A program made the translations under genes and the position numbers. This document shows, one piece after another, positions 24,448 through 37,200 of a stretch of 64,000 nt of DNA (its first letter is position 1; each line of letters opens with the position of its first letter). This DNA is from Telmatactis stephensoni (taxonomy: Eukaryota; Cnidaria; Anthozoa; Actiniaria; Isophelliidae). Location of the stretch: positions 253,001-317,000 of the forward strand of contig JALIZF010001480.1 in the NCBI GenBank assembly GCA_029948255.1, written 5' to 3'. A model generated the notes under the pieces. It was not told the DNA's origin. It searched no databases and saw only the letters and a list, made by a program, of their open reading frames with translations.

Positions 24448-27400
24448 CTAGACCGACATCCATCGTTTAATAAATCGTGGTATGTACTTGTGATACCATC
24501 GTTGAGTTGGACCAGAGCGTTTTTCTCTGGAAAAGAATTTTGTAGCAAATAATCGTTGAAAATTCAGTTTCAGTTAGAAGATTCAATTAGAGATAAAAGA
24601 TAAATCATTGGATTAAAAAGCTAAAACAATTAGGCGCAAAGGAAAAAATAAGAATTCACAAATATTCCATACCTGTCTGAAGTGTCTCTTTTTTCGAGTC
24701 TTTTTCGAATACGATTAATAGTAAGGACAAGAGCAGGCGCTGGAATTCAAGAATTAAAAACAAATTCAGTTAAACAGCAAGAAATCAGACGAGCAAAATT
24801 TTGGGCTTACTTTCTTTTGCTTCAGCGTTCAAAGTTTGAGTGACTTGTACCGTTGTTGTAATTTCTACAGTTGTTATGACGGTACTTGTGGCTAAAGGTT
24901 GTTGAATACTTGTAGTAGGCTCGTTACTTAAAGAAGACGAACTGATTGAAGAAGACGGGCTGATAGTTTGATCGATGCTTGATTCTGAGGATGAAGAAGG
25001 TCCTAAGCTTGAAGACGCTGAACTGCTGCCAATTTCAGAAGGTGCGGTTGAACTACTCATTGCCACGGAAGAGGATGGGCTGCTACTTATTTCTGAGGAT
25101 GCAGATGGGCTGCTACTTACTTCTGAGGATGCAGATGAGCTGCTACTCATTTCTGAGGATGCAGATGGGCTGCTACTTATTTCTGAGGATGCAGATGGGC
25201 TGCTGGTCATTGCTGAGGGTGTGCTGGTAACTAGTGGTGTTGAGCTGCTGGTGGAAGGAGTTTCGCTGCTGCTTGATAAAGAAGGAGTTGGAGTGACAGT
25301 ACCACTTCCACTTTGCGTAGCTGTTGGAGATGTTGTTATTGCTGTTGTCGTGGAAACTAGGATGTAATGATTGGTTCTGCTTTAGGAATATGTACAATAT
25401 ACGTGGCAACACAATGGATACAAAATACACGAAAATACAAAGGGGAGCGTACATCTCTCTCTTCTCTCTCTCTCAAAATCAAGGATACAATATTCTATTG
25501 TTAGGATAAACCTCTTCCAAAGTATTCCGTTGTTATGTTAGCGAAGCAATGTTTAGTTCTACTGACATTGTTTACAGTCCATAAAGGTATTTTGCAGCAT
25601 CTTTTTGGTATCACGCAATGACTATTGAATTACCAGCAAAGTTATATCTTACCAGCCGGAACTTTAACACCCAATTTGTTGAGACTTTTAATCAAGCCGT
25701 CAATGTCATTCAAACCAAAGATTCTTCCAGCACTCTTGGAATCGTCCTCAAAATCATAAGAACGTGCAGGAACACTTCCAGTAATGGCTTCTAATGCTGA
25801 CTGGTCGGCAAACGCACCCACAGAAACAGCATAGATAACCACGTCTTTATTTCTCAGTGATTGGACAGCCGCTAAGACCTTTAGCTGCCAGTCTATTTCT
25901 TCATCAGGCTGGGAAGGACCTGAAGTTGTAATGAAATGTTTGAATGAAATGTCGTAATGAAATGTCTGACCTACTTACCGATCGACATGAATGAATTAGT
26001 GATTTTGATAGCACAGGCAGTATCGGCAAGTCTGGTTTCCTTGCCTTCTGAGAGGATCTCACCAAAAACGATTACTAAATGTACTAGCGTGGATTAATGG
26101 ATTTTGGTCCCGGGTTCGATTCCTAGACAGTGGCATCTCATGTGACACGAGTTTGTTTTTCCGTTCTCTCCCTTTCTTTAAGGCTTTTTCTGAGGGTCCT
26201 TCAGTTTTCCTCCCTCACTAAAATTGAACTAATGAGCTGAGAGTTGTGTGCATAGAATGTTAGAATGTAGTGGTAGTGTAGAAGTGAGAGTACAGTGTCT
26301 CCCAATTGGTGCACAAACGGTAGAACTCATTGGATACTTAAATAAACAGTTACTTTTTTTACTTCGATTTTTTGGAGCCGCTTACCATCTGCTTTTCCAT
26401 CAGTAAACAGAACGACTGCTTCTGGAACATCTCCCAGTCTTGCCCCACTATCAGAAGCAAACACGTGATCGTCCACGGCTTTCAAAGCAAGATCTAATCG
26501 CGACCACTCGCCATCGTATGTCATGTCGTCGATTTCTCGTTTCAGCTTTTCTTTGTCTGCATTTTGTTCAAATATGCGGAAAGTCTCGACATCTGTGCTG
26601 TATTTCATAATGGAGACATGGGTACCCTGTGGTGAAATGTCTAGCCCATCGATCAATTGTTTAGCAGCTTTCTTGATTTTATACCAGCCTGTTGTTGTTA
26701 TGGTGTAAGACGAGTCAAACACCAAAGCCAGGTCCAGTACCGTATGGCCAGCAGAATCTAAACCAAGTTGTTAAAATAAATTGCAATGGTTTGACTGTGT
26801 ATATACACATTTGGGTCATATACCTGTTTCAAAAAACCTATACCGTCTAAGATCTAATCTGAATCTGAGTCTGTGCTAGATGAAGGAAATTGTTGGTACG
26901 ATCCTGGAATGAATTATAATATAAAGTGACAAGAGTATGAATGGATGATATTACGCATGTTTAAAGATAAAAGACTCATTCTCATGATTGTGTTCTGTCT
27001 CAGATTCAGATTCAGATCTTCGGCCACCTACGTTTTTTGAAACAGATATCGTCTAGCGAAACGACCAAAATAATACGGGAACCTTTCTTTATAGACGGCA
27101 CTTCTTGTCATTAAGACGTGAACAAAATAAGAGCGTTCTCTAAAATGCTAAAAGTGCTCTTACATAAGACGCATCTTATTTTAACTCTTAAAATGGCCCT
27201 GTTGAATCATGTACTGTACCAAGGCTGTGCCTTGACACGATGCTGTTCACCTTGTAGGCCATACCACTCCTGTATTTGTGGTGGAAATGTTCAGTAAATC
27301 GGCTATAATTCTGTTTAGAGTATCAATTTGATATGTCAGACATACCAAGTCTGTATGTAGTCTCACTATCTAGAAGCTTGGTTGATTCAAAGTTGAGTGG

Positions 27401-28214
27401 TTCTTCATCTATCTCATATCTATAGCCATCCATAACTGCAAAACCAATGCACATTGAAATATTTTTAAGATGTGCAACAGGACAACTTTGTATTTCTCTT
27501 CATGCACGGTGACACAACAGTGAGAAATCACTTCAACAATGTCATCATAAATGTTCATTAATTTCCTCTCAATTATGTTTTCTCTCACTTTTTGGCGTAT
27601 TTTTATAATGGGCTTAGTTTTATCTACTTGCACGACTGGCAGAATTAACACAAACTTGAAATGAGTTCAGGATTCCTTGCTTTGACCCATGTCTTTACTC
27701 TCAGATGTAGTTTTTTGGTAAAATGGTACAGCTTAGACGGGCCTGAGCTTTAGTTAGGTATATGATTTATAAGAGAAATTGAAAAGCAATTTACTGTTTG
27801 TACAGTTTGGTAGGATAAATTAGTTCTACGTTCAATTAGTTCTATGATCAATAATTCCATTAGAATTGTTTTTCTAAATAATAAAAAAGAAAATTATGTA
27901 TAAAACAAAAATAGGATTAATGAGTTTACTGTGTATTAAAATGAAAGTTCTCGTCAAGGGGTGTTTGATTAATAGCATGATGTCTTTTGTTTATCTTTTT
28001 TCTTTTCTTTCAATGAATTCTTGGACACCTTAATAATGACACGAACTGACGGGACACCTAAAAAGTGTCAAGATATGTTTTTGTTCCTTTAAACAAGTCG
28101 ATATCGAACTAAGAACACAGATAAAGAATACTCACGCGAAGTGCAAAATATGCATTTTGAGTACAGCACAATTATTAACGCTTGCAACGGAAAATCCCTG
28201 AAAATCTTCTTCAT
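24448..28214 (-). CDS. Gene D: secreted VWA protein with Ser-rich tail and basic, dibasic-site C-terminus
   Basis: Exons: 28136-28214 (signal, PLQALIIVLYSKCIFC), 27346-27435 (acidic linker YRYEIDEEPLNFE), 26386-26757 (VWA first half; MIDAS DSSYT with Thr for the last Ser; FTDGKADG), 25653-25919 (VWA second half, VVIYAVSVGAFADQSALEAI), 24811-25356 (Ser/Thr-rich, repeats of SSSPSASSE), 24673-24739 and 24448-24526 (C-terminal tail). All phases agree and the model gives 499 residues with no frame break. The last two small exons are supported by good splice sites and by compatible phases (1 then 2). They encode RIRKR, LEKR and REKR, which fit proprotein convertase sites, followed by a cationic aromatic end RWYHKYIPRFIKRWMSV. 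Paralogue of C and E. Function inferred only: extracellular adhesive or matrix protein, possibly with a releasable C-terminal peptide. Confidence 0.8.
26040..26320. mobile_element. tRNA-derived SINE copy
   Basis: GGGTTCGATTCCT near 26111-26123 matches the RNA polymerase III B box. The following 150 bp (TTTTTCTGAGGGTCCTTCAG, then CTAATGAGCTGAGAGTTGTG, then ATTGG-like tail and TTAAATAAACAG) is shared with the copy at about 59822-60045. It lies in the intron of gene D between the two VWA exons. No cloverleaf could be completed, so it is not called a tRNA gene. Confidence 0.6.
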
Positions 28215-29407
28215 CTTGATCATTTGAAGCTAAACCGCCTTGACAGCAACGAGAGAGCCAAGGAAAGTAACCACTGAAGCAATAACGTAATAGTTGGTAT
28301 TTTGAAGGGTAACCTGGTGCCTGTATTTATTCTTGTGCACCTAGAACGCCCATCTTGTTATACCATATAAACAAGAAATAGTGATCTCATGATATATGTA
28401 TGGAATAAGATTGACTTAAACATTGGATTAGAACGGCTTTGTTTCCAATAAGTAAAATTATTTGTTACAATAACTCATAACGCTTCACTCTATTTGCAGA
28501 AATTCCATTAGTGATATCGACGATAATTTAACCAAATTTCAAATGCAAGTTTTTTTAAAAGAGACGATCTCTTGATTGTGATACAGCATCATTAACATCA
28601 TAACATCGTGGTTGTTATTCGCAGTATTTACTTAAATAATAATATGAATATAGTACTTGATAAAAATTTGTTTAAATAATCTAATTTCAGTGTTACAGTA
28701 CGACGCGCGCTACTATGGTCACCCAATTAACTTGTTTACAAGTTGCGAGCGTGTAGAAGCTTCTTGATTTGAATTGTTTGCTACTTCTCTCCAAATTTAG
28801 TCCTGCTGCCCGGAAAGGTTTGGGACCAGTTATACACTTTACTCGACGTCATAAAGAAAATAAAAGTTAAAAAAGAAATTTAAAGAAATCTTACAAACTA
28901 CTTCGCACGTGAGAATGTCCGTCAAAACAAATCAATACCGCTCTCTGATTGGCTAACTTGTAAAGAAGTGATATTGTTGGCCACGGTAGTGCACGTCGCA
29001 CACTAACTGAATCACGGTAGTAAACCTTTATTGAAATAGGGTAACTCCTTCACAATACTAATTAATGTATACTGTTATCCATAAGAACCCTACAAGCTAT
29101 ACAATTTTTTCCTACATCTGTGGTGCTAGCAAGAACCATTGTAGCATTAAAAAGCCGCTGCCTCGCAACAGTCACGTGACCCGTTAGACATTTTCCTCAT
29201 TACTACCTTTGGCCTCAAAGATTCACCCATTTAGTAATGAGGGTTACCAAATAATATTCTGCATCCCACCTTTTAAACAATGGAGGAAACAACTATGATA
29301 TAATAGCGAACTGTTTTATTATACAACATTTAGTATTCTAATTACAAAGCTTTGGATTTCAATATATTTTTACTTAATACTAATGCGTTAACTATGAAAA
29401 ATAATAA
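28215..29407. other. Intergenic region between genes D and E
   Basis: No supported exon. AT-rich, with the 3' UTR of gene E at its right end (polyadenylation signal at 29315-29320). The promoter of gene D should lie just right of 28214. Nothing else recognised. Confidence 0.55.
29315..29320 (-). terminator. Polyadenylation signal AATAAA of gene E
   Basis: AATAAA on the minus strand about 90 nt downstream of the gene E stop codon (29408-29410), a normal spacing for a short 3' UTR. Confidence 0.55.
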
Positions 29408-32320
29408 CTACTGAGCAGAAGGTGGTGGTGGTGCAGACACCGCTGCTGGGGGAGGTGGTTGTGATGGAGGTAATTCTTGGGGAGATGGGGAAGGTTGAGG
29501 GGTGGCATATGCAGGAGACGGCGATGGTGGTGGTGGTGACGACGGTGGTGGAGGGGGTGGATATTGTGGTGGTGGTGGAGGAGCAGGTGGAGGTGGTGGT
29601 GGTGAAGCTAATGGTTGTGGTGATGGTGCTGATATCGGTTGTGGTGCGAGCGGTACAGGTGGAGATTGATTTGTGTCAATACACCCAACTGGGGGACAAG
29701 GTGGAGAGACATTTTGTTGTGGTGAAGTTTGTGGTGTCTGTCCGTTGATCGGACAATTTTCAGGCGGACATGGTGGCGACACACTGGGGTAGGGTGAAAG
29801 AGGAGACGGTAGTGGTGCCTGTGCTGGTTGGGGAGAGACGTTTGGGTACGTTTGAGGTAACTTTAATGGAACTGGTACTGGACACGTAACTGGAGGACAG
29901 GGAGGCGAAACGTTTTGTTCTTGCGTTTTTGATGGTGGGGTCTGTCCGTTTGGTAACGTTACATTAGTGAAGTGAGCGGGGTTTTGTTCAGGTTTTTTTG
30001 GCAATGTAACTGGTTCTGGTGCTGGTTGCGACACTGGTTTATTTGTTGGTTGTTTAGGTTCCATTGTAGGATTTAAGGGGATGGTGGGAGCAGTAGGGAC
30101 AAGAGGTAATGGGCAGGGTACCTTGGGCTGACAGGGGTCGATGATGGTTGGTGAAGGAGGGAGTTTGGTGGGTGTCGGCGAAGGAGGAATGGTAGGTGAT
30201 GGTGAGTAGGTGCGATGATGTTGATCAGATGTTGGTACGATTGTTGATGTTATGAGACATGGTGTGGTACTTATATATGTATTGCACACTTGAACAAGGT
30301 ATAAATGGACACATGGGGTGACGCCCGCTGGATAACACGTTGACGATGGCGTGCACGTTGATGTCGTCGAAGAGCAAGAAGACGACATTACAACTGCTGA
30401 TGAACTTGTTGGCGGTGTTGTTGAAAGTGTTGGACTTGCAGACAAAGCTGGTGTTGATGTAACGTTTGGCGAGGCGGATGGCGAAACTGATGATTCGTCT
30501 TAATATGAGCGAAAAAAAAATGTTAGTGTTCATTACAAGAATAATTTCAGTCAGGTATATTGCATCTTACCCGGACAGACTTTTTTAGTAATACGTCCAA
30601 GGCTTTCCACCAGAAGATTCAGTTTATCAAGAGTAAACACTCTGGACCTGTCTCCAGCTATCAAATCTAAGTTGAAAAAGTCAGCGCGATCAGGATTCGA
30701 ATCGAGGGCGACAGAAAACATCGTAACATTCAGGTCACGAAGCTTGTCAACAGAGTTAGCCAGCTGCTTTCGCCAATTAACATGTCTGTCTGGTTCTCTT
30801 GGACCTGCAGAAAAAATAGAAAGTTTAATATGTCAATTTTTCTCTTAATGGCAATGTCAGGGGGGTATACTACTGTCAGTACCTATTACTTTTCCATCAG
30901 TAAAGATAACCGCCACCTTCGGTGCATCTGGTCTTGCACCAGCAGCAGGCTTGAACACGTGGTCGGCCACACCCTGAAGTGCTAAATCAAGGCGTGACCA
31001 GCCATTATCAAACGTCAGTGCAGCAATTTGTTGTCTGGTTTTGGATTTGATTGCGAGCTCTTCAAACATGAAGAAAGTTGAAATGGAAGTACTGTATTTC
31101 AGGACTGCCACGTGGGTTTCCTTTGGGGCTACGTGAAGCTGGTTCACCAAGTCAAAGGCTCTGTTTTTAATGAGTGTGAAACCAAGTTGTGTGATGGAAT
31201 GAGATGCATCAAACACCAGTAAAAGGTCCATAACATAATTGCAGCCATCTCCTTGAATTAATAAAATAGATCAATTAAGTCTAAAGATTCTATGACTTCC
31301 ACACAACAGGAGCAAGGAAATTGGTTTTCTGGTCTTACAAAATATGAAGGCTTTATTGCAAGGATTGGAAGGCTTAACTGTGAACACTTGACATCTGAGA
31401 GAAAAGTTATTTTAACAATCATTCCATTTGAGAAAATACGTTGATAGGACATTATTTCCCTTTTTCCTGCTTGATTCGACCTTTCCCTATTTCTTCCTTT
31501 CTTTCTTTTCCCCTTTTGCAAGGATCCGAAGGCTTAACTGTGAGCATTTGACATTTCACAAAGAGGTTATTTACACAACCGTTTCGTTTAAAAATAAGTT
31601 GATTCGACCCTTGTTTCCTGCATATCATAATTTCTCCCACTCCACTCGCCTACATAAATGACAAAGGTTTTTACCACTATCTGGGCTGTCTTGTTGGGAT
31701 GTGAAACTGGCTGTCAATGGACTGGCCTGTAGAACTTTATCGCCACCAGTTACTGGCTTGTAGACCTGTTGCTTTTTCGATACACCATTCTTTGCATGTT
31801 TGCCTTCATAAGTAAGACATGAGAAATAGAAAAGGAGAAATAAAAATAGAAATGAAAATTGCAAAAATATATTATCCTAAAATAGGGTACAAAAATCTGA
31901 AATTATAATTTTATATTTGAAAGTATACGAAGATTGTGTAAATACTTTTACTTTAGCAAGACTTTTAAAATTATGAAAATAAAATTTAGTGATTCTGACT
32001 TTGTTTCTAGAACGTAACCATCGATTTTCGGACGAAATCCAAAAGTCCAAGGGTAAGTTATTCAATTGCAATAGAATGGATCTTGTTATGGTTGATTTGT
32101 CTTGAAAAAAGACCAGTTACCGAGGTGTTTCTCTGTCCTCATGTCAGTGATGTTGTGTCGATTTATTTCATGTATATTTTGTCTTTAATTGACCTTGGTC
32201 ATTATATCTTAAAACAAAGATAATCAATCAAAGTGACCTACCTTTTTGAACAGCCAGCGAGGTATTGGCCCAAACAATTATCACAAGGAGGGATAAAGAT
32301 AAAATAGAACGATGTTTCAT
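29408..32320 (-). CDS. Gene E: secreted VWA protein with Cys motif and Pro-rich tail
   Basis: Exons: 32242-32320 (signal, MKHRSILSLSLLVIIVWANT), 31675-31803 (basic/polar linker), 30883-31251 (VWA first half; GCNYVMDLLLVFDASHSIT, MIDAS DASHS, FTDGK), 30571-30804 (VWA second half, TMFSVALDSNPDRADFFNLD to KKVCPG) and 29408-30498 (long tail exon). All phases agree; 633 residues, stop TAG at 29408. The tail starts with a Ser/Thr stretch and the Cys pattern STCTPSSTCYP, then becomes strongly Pro-rich with repeated PCPPVxCP units and ends in polyproline. The Cys pattern also occurs in gene C and gene F, and VCPG closing the VWA domain is shared with C. Probably an extended, extracellular adhesive or matrix protein. 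The cleanest member of the C/D/E set, useful as a template for the others. Confidence 0.85.
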
Positions 32321-33839
32321 GTTTGACGGAATTTTTACAAACTCCTAAGACTGTAGGTCCTGGGGGGCTCGAGGTAAAACGATAACGTCATTTCTGACAG
32401 TTCTACACGCTTCAATTTGATTTGTTGTTGGTTTGATCACGGAACGCCTAGTTTTATTCTTGCACACAAAAAGACAATTAGATCATCATGAAACACTAAC
32501 CACTCAAACGTTACAAAAATAGAAAAAATCTAAAGTCAAGTTAATTTGTATTTAAAGTCATCGAGATCAAATTCTTTATCAGAAATTAAAATTGAAGGTT
32601 AACAAATTTAGTGCAGCTATGTTGTTTTATAGTGAAGCATTTCCGTGTTGGAAACTGCAGAAGTAAAGAAAAGCCAGATTACGAGTAGTATGTTGTGTGG
32701 CTCAAGGTTCATTTGATAATTTTCTGAGCAAGATTTCCTTGTGTTCAAATGACTAGGACTTTGAAGCTAGCTTGAACCCGCACAAGCTAGATTGACCGTT
32801 AATTACTAATGTGAACGCCTTTTTGTTAGCTAGCTTGACGGAACGCAACAACTGAGGAATGTTGCCGTTCAGACTGGAAAAACGATCGGAAATTGCCAAA
32901 TTCCCAAGCCATGTGTAGACATGGTTTGAAGTGAGTGCAACTAGCTAATCCCTCTGTAGTTGACAGATTTTTATTCATCTAGCGTAATTTTATACCTCAC
33001 AACACAGAGACTTTGACCTTTGCAAAGTCGCGCGGAAATTTGAAATATATCGTGGATGTTCTAGCAATTCTTGGAAGCAGAGAATCAGGTCATAATAACA
33101 TTTTGAAGGGTTTATTACGTGCCACTGCCTCTCGCAAATAACAGTTGTAATGGTGTTTTTATACTAATAGTTGACATTTAAACGAAAGGAAAATCGAGAG
33201 TAAAATAGGAAAATTCTGTACTATGTTGTTCCTGCTGAATTGAATTCAATTTCGCCAATTATTTGTGGTGCTTCGAAAGTTGGGTTACATCTATTTAGGT
33301 TTACCTAGATAAAATTTGTGCAATCTGAACGCATTCATAATTCTAGCTAGCTCAGTAGACAGATCTGAACTTTCATAATAGCCACAAGCTAGTTTTACTT
33401 TTCCCTTGTCTGAGCAGGGGGGGATAACCAACAAAGTCAGTGCTTAGGATTTTATTTACACTGATTGATTCACTGTCTGCTTCACGCCCATTTGCCTAAT
33501 AAGGTAAATGTTTCTGGTTAGCTTACCTTAGGTTAACAATATTGATGCGTGAAACACTGCTAATCATTAATATTTTTGTTAATTTGTATAACTGAGTAAC
33601 ATTTAAAATGTACTAATAAATCTACATGATCCATGGGAGTCAAACAATATGCATGCCGTCGATGTCACGTGATCAGGAGCTTTCTGGAAGGAACGCCGCT
33701 ATCTGAAAGGAATGTAGAAATTTATCTGGTCTGTTTGTCTAAAGAACATATCGCGATTGACGTTTTGGGGGCTTTTCTCTCCTTGATTCTCTTTTTCAAA
33801 GGGTATGCTTAAAAAGAGTAAATATTAAAGTCGGCTTAC
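32321..33839. other. Intergenic region between genes E and F
   Basis: No supported exon. Contains the putative promoter region of gene E and palindromic GCTAGC/AAGCTAGCTT-containing sequence near 32766-32845 that looks like a MITE remnant (CTAGCTTGAAC...GTTAGCTAGCTTGACGG). Nothing else recognised. Confidence 0.5.
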
Positions 33840-34237
33840 CTAGTGAACTTTTGACTCCACTGACTCTGACTCCACCGTTTCTGACTCTGACTCTGACTGC
33901 GACTCTGATTCTGGATGCGACTCTGACTCTGAGTGCGACTCTGATTCTGGATGCGACTCTGACTCTGAGTGCGACTCTGATTCTGACTGCGACTCTGATT
34001 CTCGATGCGGCTCTGACTCTGAGTGCGACTCTGACTCTGAGTGCGACTCTGACTCTGACTGCGATCCTGATTCTCGATGCGACTCTGACTCTGAGTGCGA
34101 CTCTGATTCTCGATGCGACTCTGACTCTGAGTGCGACTCTGACTCTGACTGCGACTCTGATTCTGGATGCGACTCTGACTCTGACACTGACACTGACTCC
34201 ACTGTTTCTGAGTGTGACCCTGACTGTGACTCTGCTT
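33840..34237 (-). CDS. Gene F terminal exon: long Ser/Glu/His repeat, stop at TAG 33840
   Basis: After acceptor CAG the exon reads [20 protein letters not shown], then about 100 residues of [10 protein letters not shown] and PESE repeats, then ESVESKVH and TAG. The repeat DNA is built of GACTCTGACTCTGAxTGC units, so other frames are also open (Gln/Asn/Ser/Arg on the minus strand, Thr/Leu on the plus strand). The Ser/Glu frame is chosen because it fits phase 1 and the paralogous exon. TAG overlaps a possible donor (TAG|GTAAGC). Acidic phosphorylatable Ser/Glu stretches could bind calcium (inference). Confidence 0.55.
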
Positions 34238-37200
34238 CTGCAATTGCAAACATAGTAATATTAATAAAATGATAAGATAGAAGTGTTATATTAAATTGCA
34301 AAACTTTGTCAATAGAGGTATTTTACAAGTTAATGATGTGTGGGACAAAAATCTTGGCCCTGACTGGGATGTAATGAAATCTAAAGGATGGAGAGAAAAT
34401 GAGTATCTTGTGTGGAGAGGAATCATCGATGCTTTACCAGTCTATTGGAAAACTAAGTTAAAAGGTAGTCTCGATAAAGCACCGGTAATTTCAACTAGAG
34501 ATAAATGTATCGAGTTATCTGGTAAGCTCATCTCAATATCTAAAGTCAAAACCAAGATGGTATACTCTTAAGTAGTCGAACGGAAATTCAGAAGGCCAAC
34601 GTCTCTAAAAAAGTATTGTAAGAAAGTTAGGCAACCCGGACATTGAGTGGTCTGTAACTTATTCCAGCGTATATAAAATCACCAACGATAGTAAGTTACG
34701 AATTTTCCAATATAAAATTCTCAACAATTGTCTTTTTCTAAATATGAAACTGTTTCAATTTTAAAAAATAGAGTCACCAAATTGTGCATTTTGTGAATCT
34801 CAAATTGAAACATTTCTTTATTGATTGTTCATTTTCAAGAAACTATTATATTTCCATTAAAAACTGGCTGGGAAAAGGCCATATCAACCTTCCGAAATTA
34901 AACATGGAAAATGTAATATTAGGAAGAGAAGGAGACAATTAGGAAAAGTTTCTCTTCTTGCTGTATAAGTATACTCTTTATACAGCAAGAGGCCAATGCC
35001 AAATCCCCATTCTAAAACAATATCAAAAAATATTAATTCAATATGAAAATTTAGAATATATAATAGCAAAAAAAAATTCCAAGTTATTAATTCATTTACA
35101 GAAATACGAAAAAATAAGAAACATAATTGAAGAATTGAAAAGAGACTGATATAATTTATTCTAAAAAAATTAAGATTCCTTTCATGTAATTTGAATATTT
35201 TAAATAAGTTTACAGAAGTAGGTGTAATTTTTTGTTGTTAACTGTTTCGTTTGTTATTATAAGGAATTGTAATCTAATTTTGTATATGTCTCGTTTGTAA
35301 TTTTGTATTTAGTTAAAAAATTTGTTTGTAAAATAAATAAAAAATAAAAAAAATAAAAAAAAGATAGAAGTGTCTAGAAACATTTAAATTATATCACGAC
35401 GAGCATAAGAGAAGCGTTGCATCATAGCTATTTTACTAATGAATATGTAAGTGGATAAGTTGTCAGTGGTGACAGAGAGGAATGGAGTCGTAAATGTACG
35501 AGTTAAGGTGTCACGGGACCTTCGTGACCGATGCTCACTAAAACCCACATAGTGCTCTGGTTATTTGTCTGATATATACAAAAGTATGTCTTTTCTTAAA
35601 GTTGGATGAACGTAGTTTTCGAATTCTTCGAGCATTATTTTGTAATTTTCAACCTTTATTTCGTATTTATTAGTTTTGTTGTTGTTTTTGTAGATCTTGC
35701 AAAAAAGGTCATTTGTATACGGATATTATTCAATTGCAAAACAATGTCATTGTAAAGAGGAAAGATTTATTTAGAAAACCGTGTCTCCGATTTCTTATTA
35801 AGGCTTTAATAGGCCATATGCACTAAAAGGTCTTGTGACCCCATCTCCCCTAAATCAAGCAGCACCATCAAAATGAACTCCAAAAAATGAAAGAGCATCT
35901 CGATATTAGTAAAAGTGCAAAGTTTACGTTTATAAGATGAATAGGAGAAAAAGTGACAGCAACGGCTCGTGCTTCCTACGCTCTCTCGTGGTCTCCCAAC
36001 ATTACGCGTGTTTTGATCAGGCTATCAAACACGGGAAACCGTTTTTTATTCCTTAAACAAACATAAGATGAATAGTTAGCGCGCTAAGGGTTTTTGAGTG
36101 AACGGTAGTAGAAATCAATTGCAGAGGTCCCCTGATACCTTCATGTAAATATCCATCTAAGGTGTCCATGACGTAGTGTCTTCAATACTTTACTCAGGTT
36201 GGGTATTCGTTAGCATATTTAACTATTTAATTGAGGACATCAGTGCAAAAACACAGTAAATGCTCTCTGATCAAAGCTTACATTCTCACTATTCTCAAAA
36301 AATTCTTCAGAGATTTTTTTTTATTCCCTAAACATTTACGCTGTTTTTGTACAGGAACCTCTTAATTAAGTTATTACCTGCGCATACACTGTTTTCGATA
36401 CTTTGAGCAACTTTATCAAGGTCTTGAAATCCTGACGCAAAGACGTGTTCATTGGTGGGGCTCGATGCAATTATTTTCAGTTGGTCTAAATCGTAATGTT
36501 CTCCAACACCTAATACGTAGATGAGGGTGTGGTCTTTTTTCAATGCCGCAGAGGGAAGTTGAACATCATCTGATGACATACCATCGGTCAGTACAATTAG
36601 AACGTGGGGAACTTCAGGACGTCCAGTTTTCAAAAATACCTCTTCTCGAACTTTTTGAAGTCCTTTTCCAAGATACGTGCCTCCTCCTGGGTGCCTTATA
36701 TCATCAATTGCCGCCTCAAGAGATTCAATGTCATAGTACTTTTTAAGATTGAATTCTACTTTGGTATCACTAGAGAAGACTTCGACGCTTACATGGGTTT
36801 CTTCTTTAGATATGTCGAAATGTCTTGCTATTTTTTTAGCAAAATCCAAACATCTCTGGAAATTTCCTGCTCCAAAAAATTCAATTGAACCAGATCCATC
36901 AATCAGGAAAGTCAGGTCCACTCTTGCTTTGCACTGCGGCGCTTGAATACCAATTAAAAAAAAGGGAGAACTAAAGTCTAGTAAATAAGACATAAATAAG
37001 ATGGTCGTAATTTATAGTTTATAGGTCTACTAGTTTCCTTTTTCTCATGATTTAATCCATGATAGAAACACACTAAAAAACACTCAGAAAAGTTCTAAGC
37101 CCTAGTGGGAAGTTTCTCTTTCTACCACTGAATGAGACTCCCCGCGCACTTATGACTTGATATATTGCAGTCACATTGGCGTATATTGCTGAATATTTAC

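Noticed and set aside
24975..25367. Plus-strand frame rich in Glu, Asp and Leu
   Set aside because: Antisense shadow of the Ser-rich exon of gene D, which has correct splice sites and phase.
29422..29748. Plus-strand Val-rich frame
   Set aside because: Antisense shadow of the polyproline tail of gene E.
33851..34255. Plus-strand Thr/Leu repeat frame and minus-strand Gln/Asn/Arg repeat frame
   Set aside because: Shadows of the Ser/Glu exon; the repeat unit leaves several frames open. Phase and paralogous exons support the Ser/Glu frame only.
34296..34571. 91-codon plus-strand frame as a host gene
   Set aside because: Belongs to the truncated LINE with target duplication and A-rich tail.
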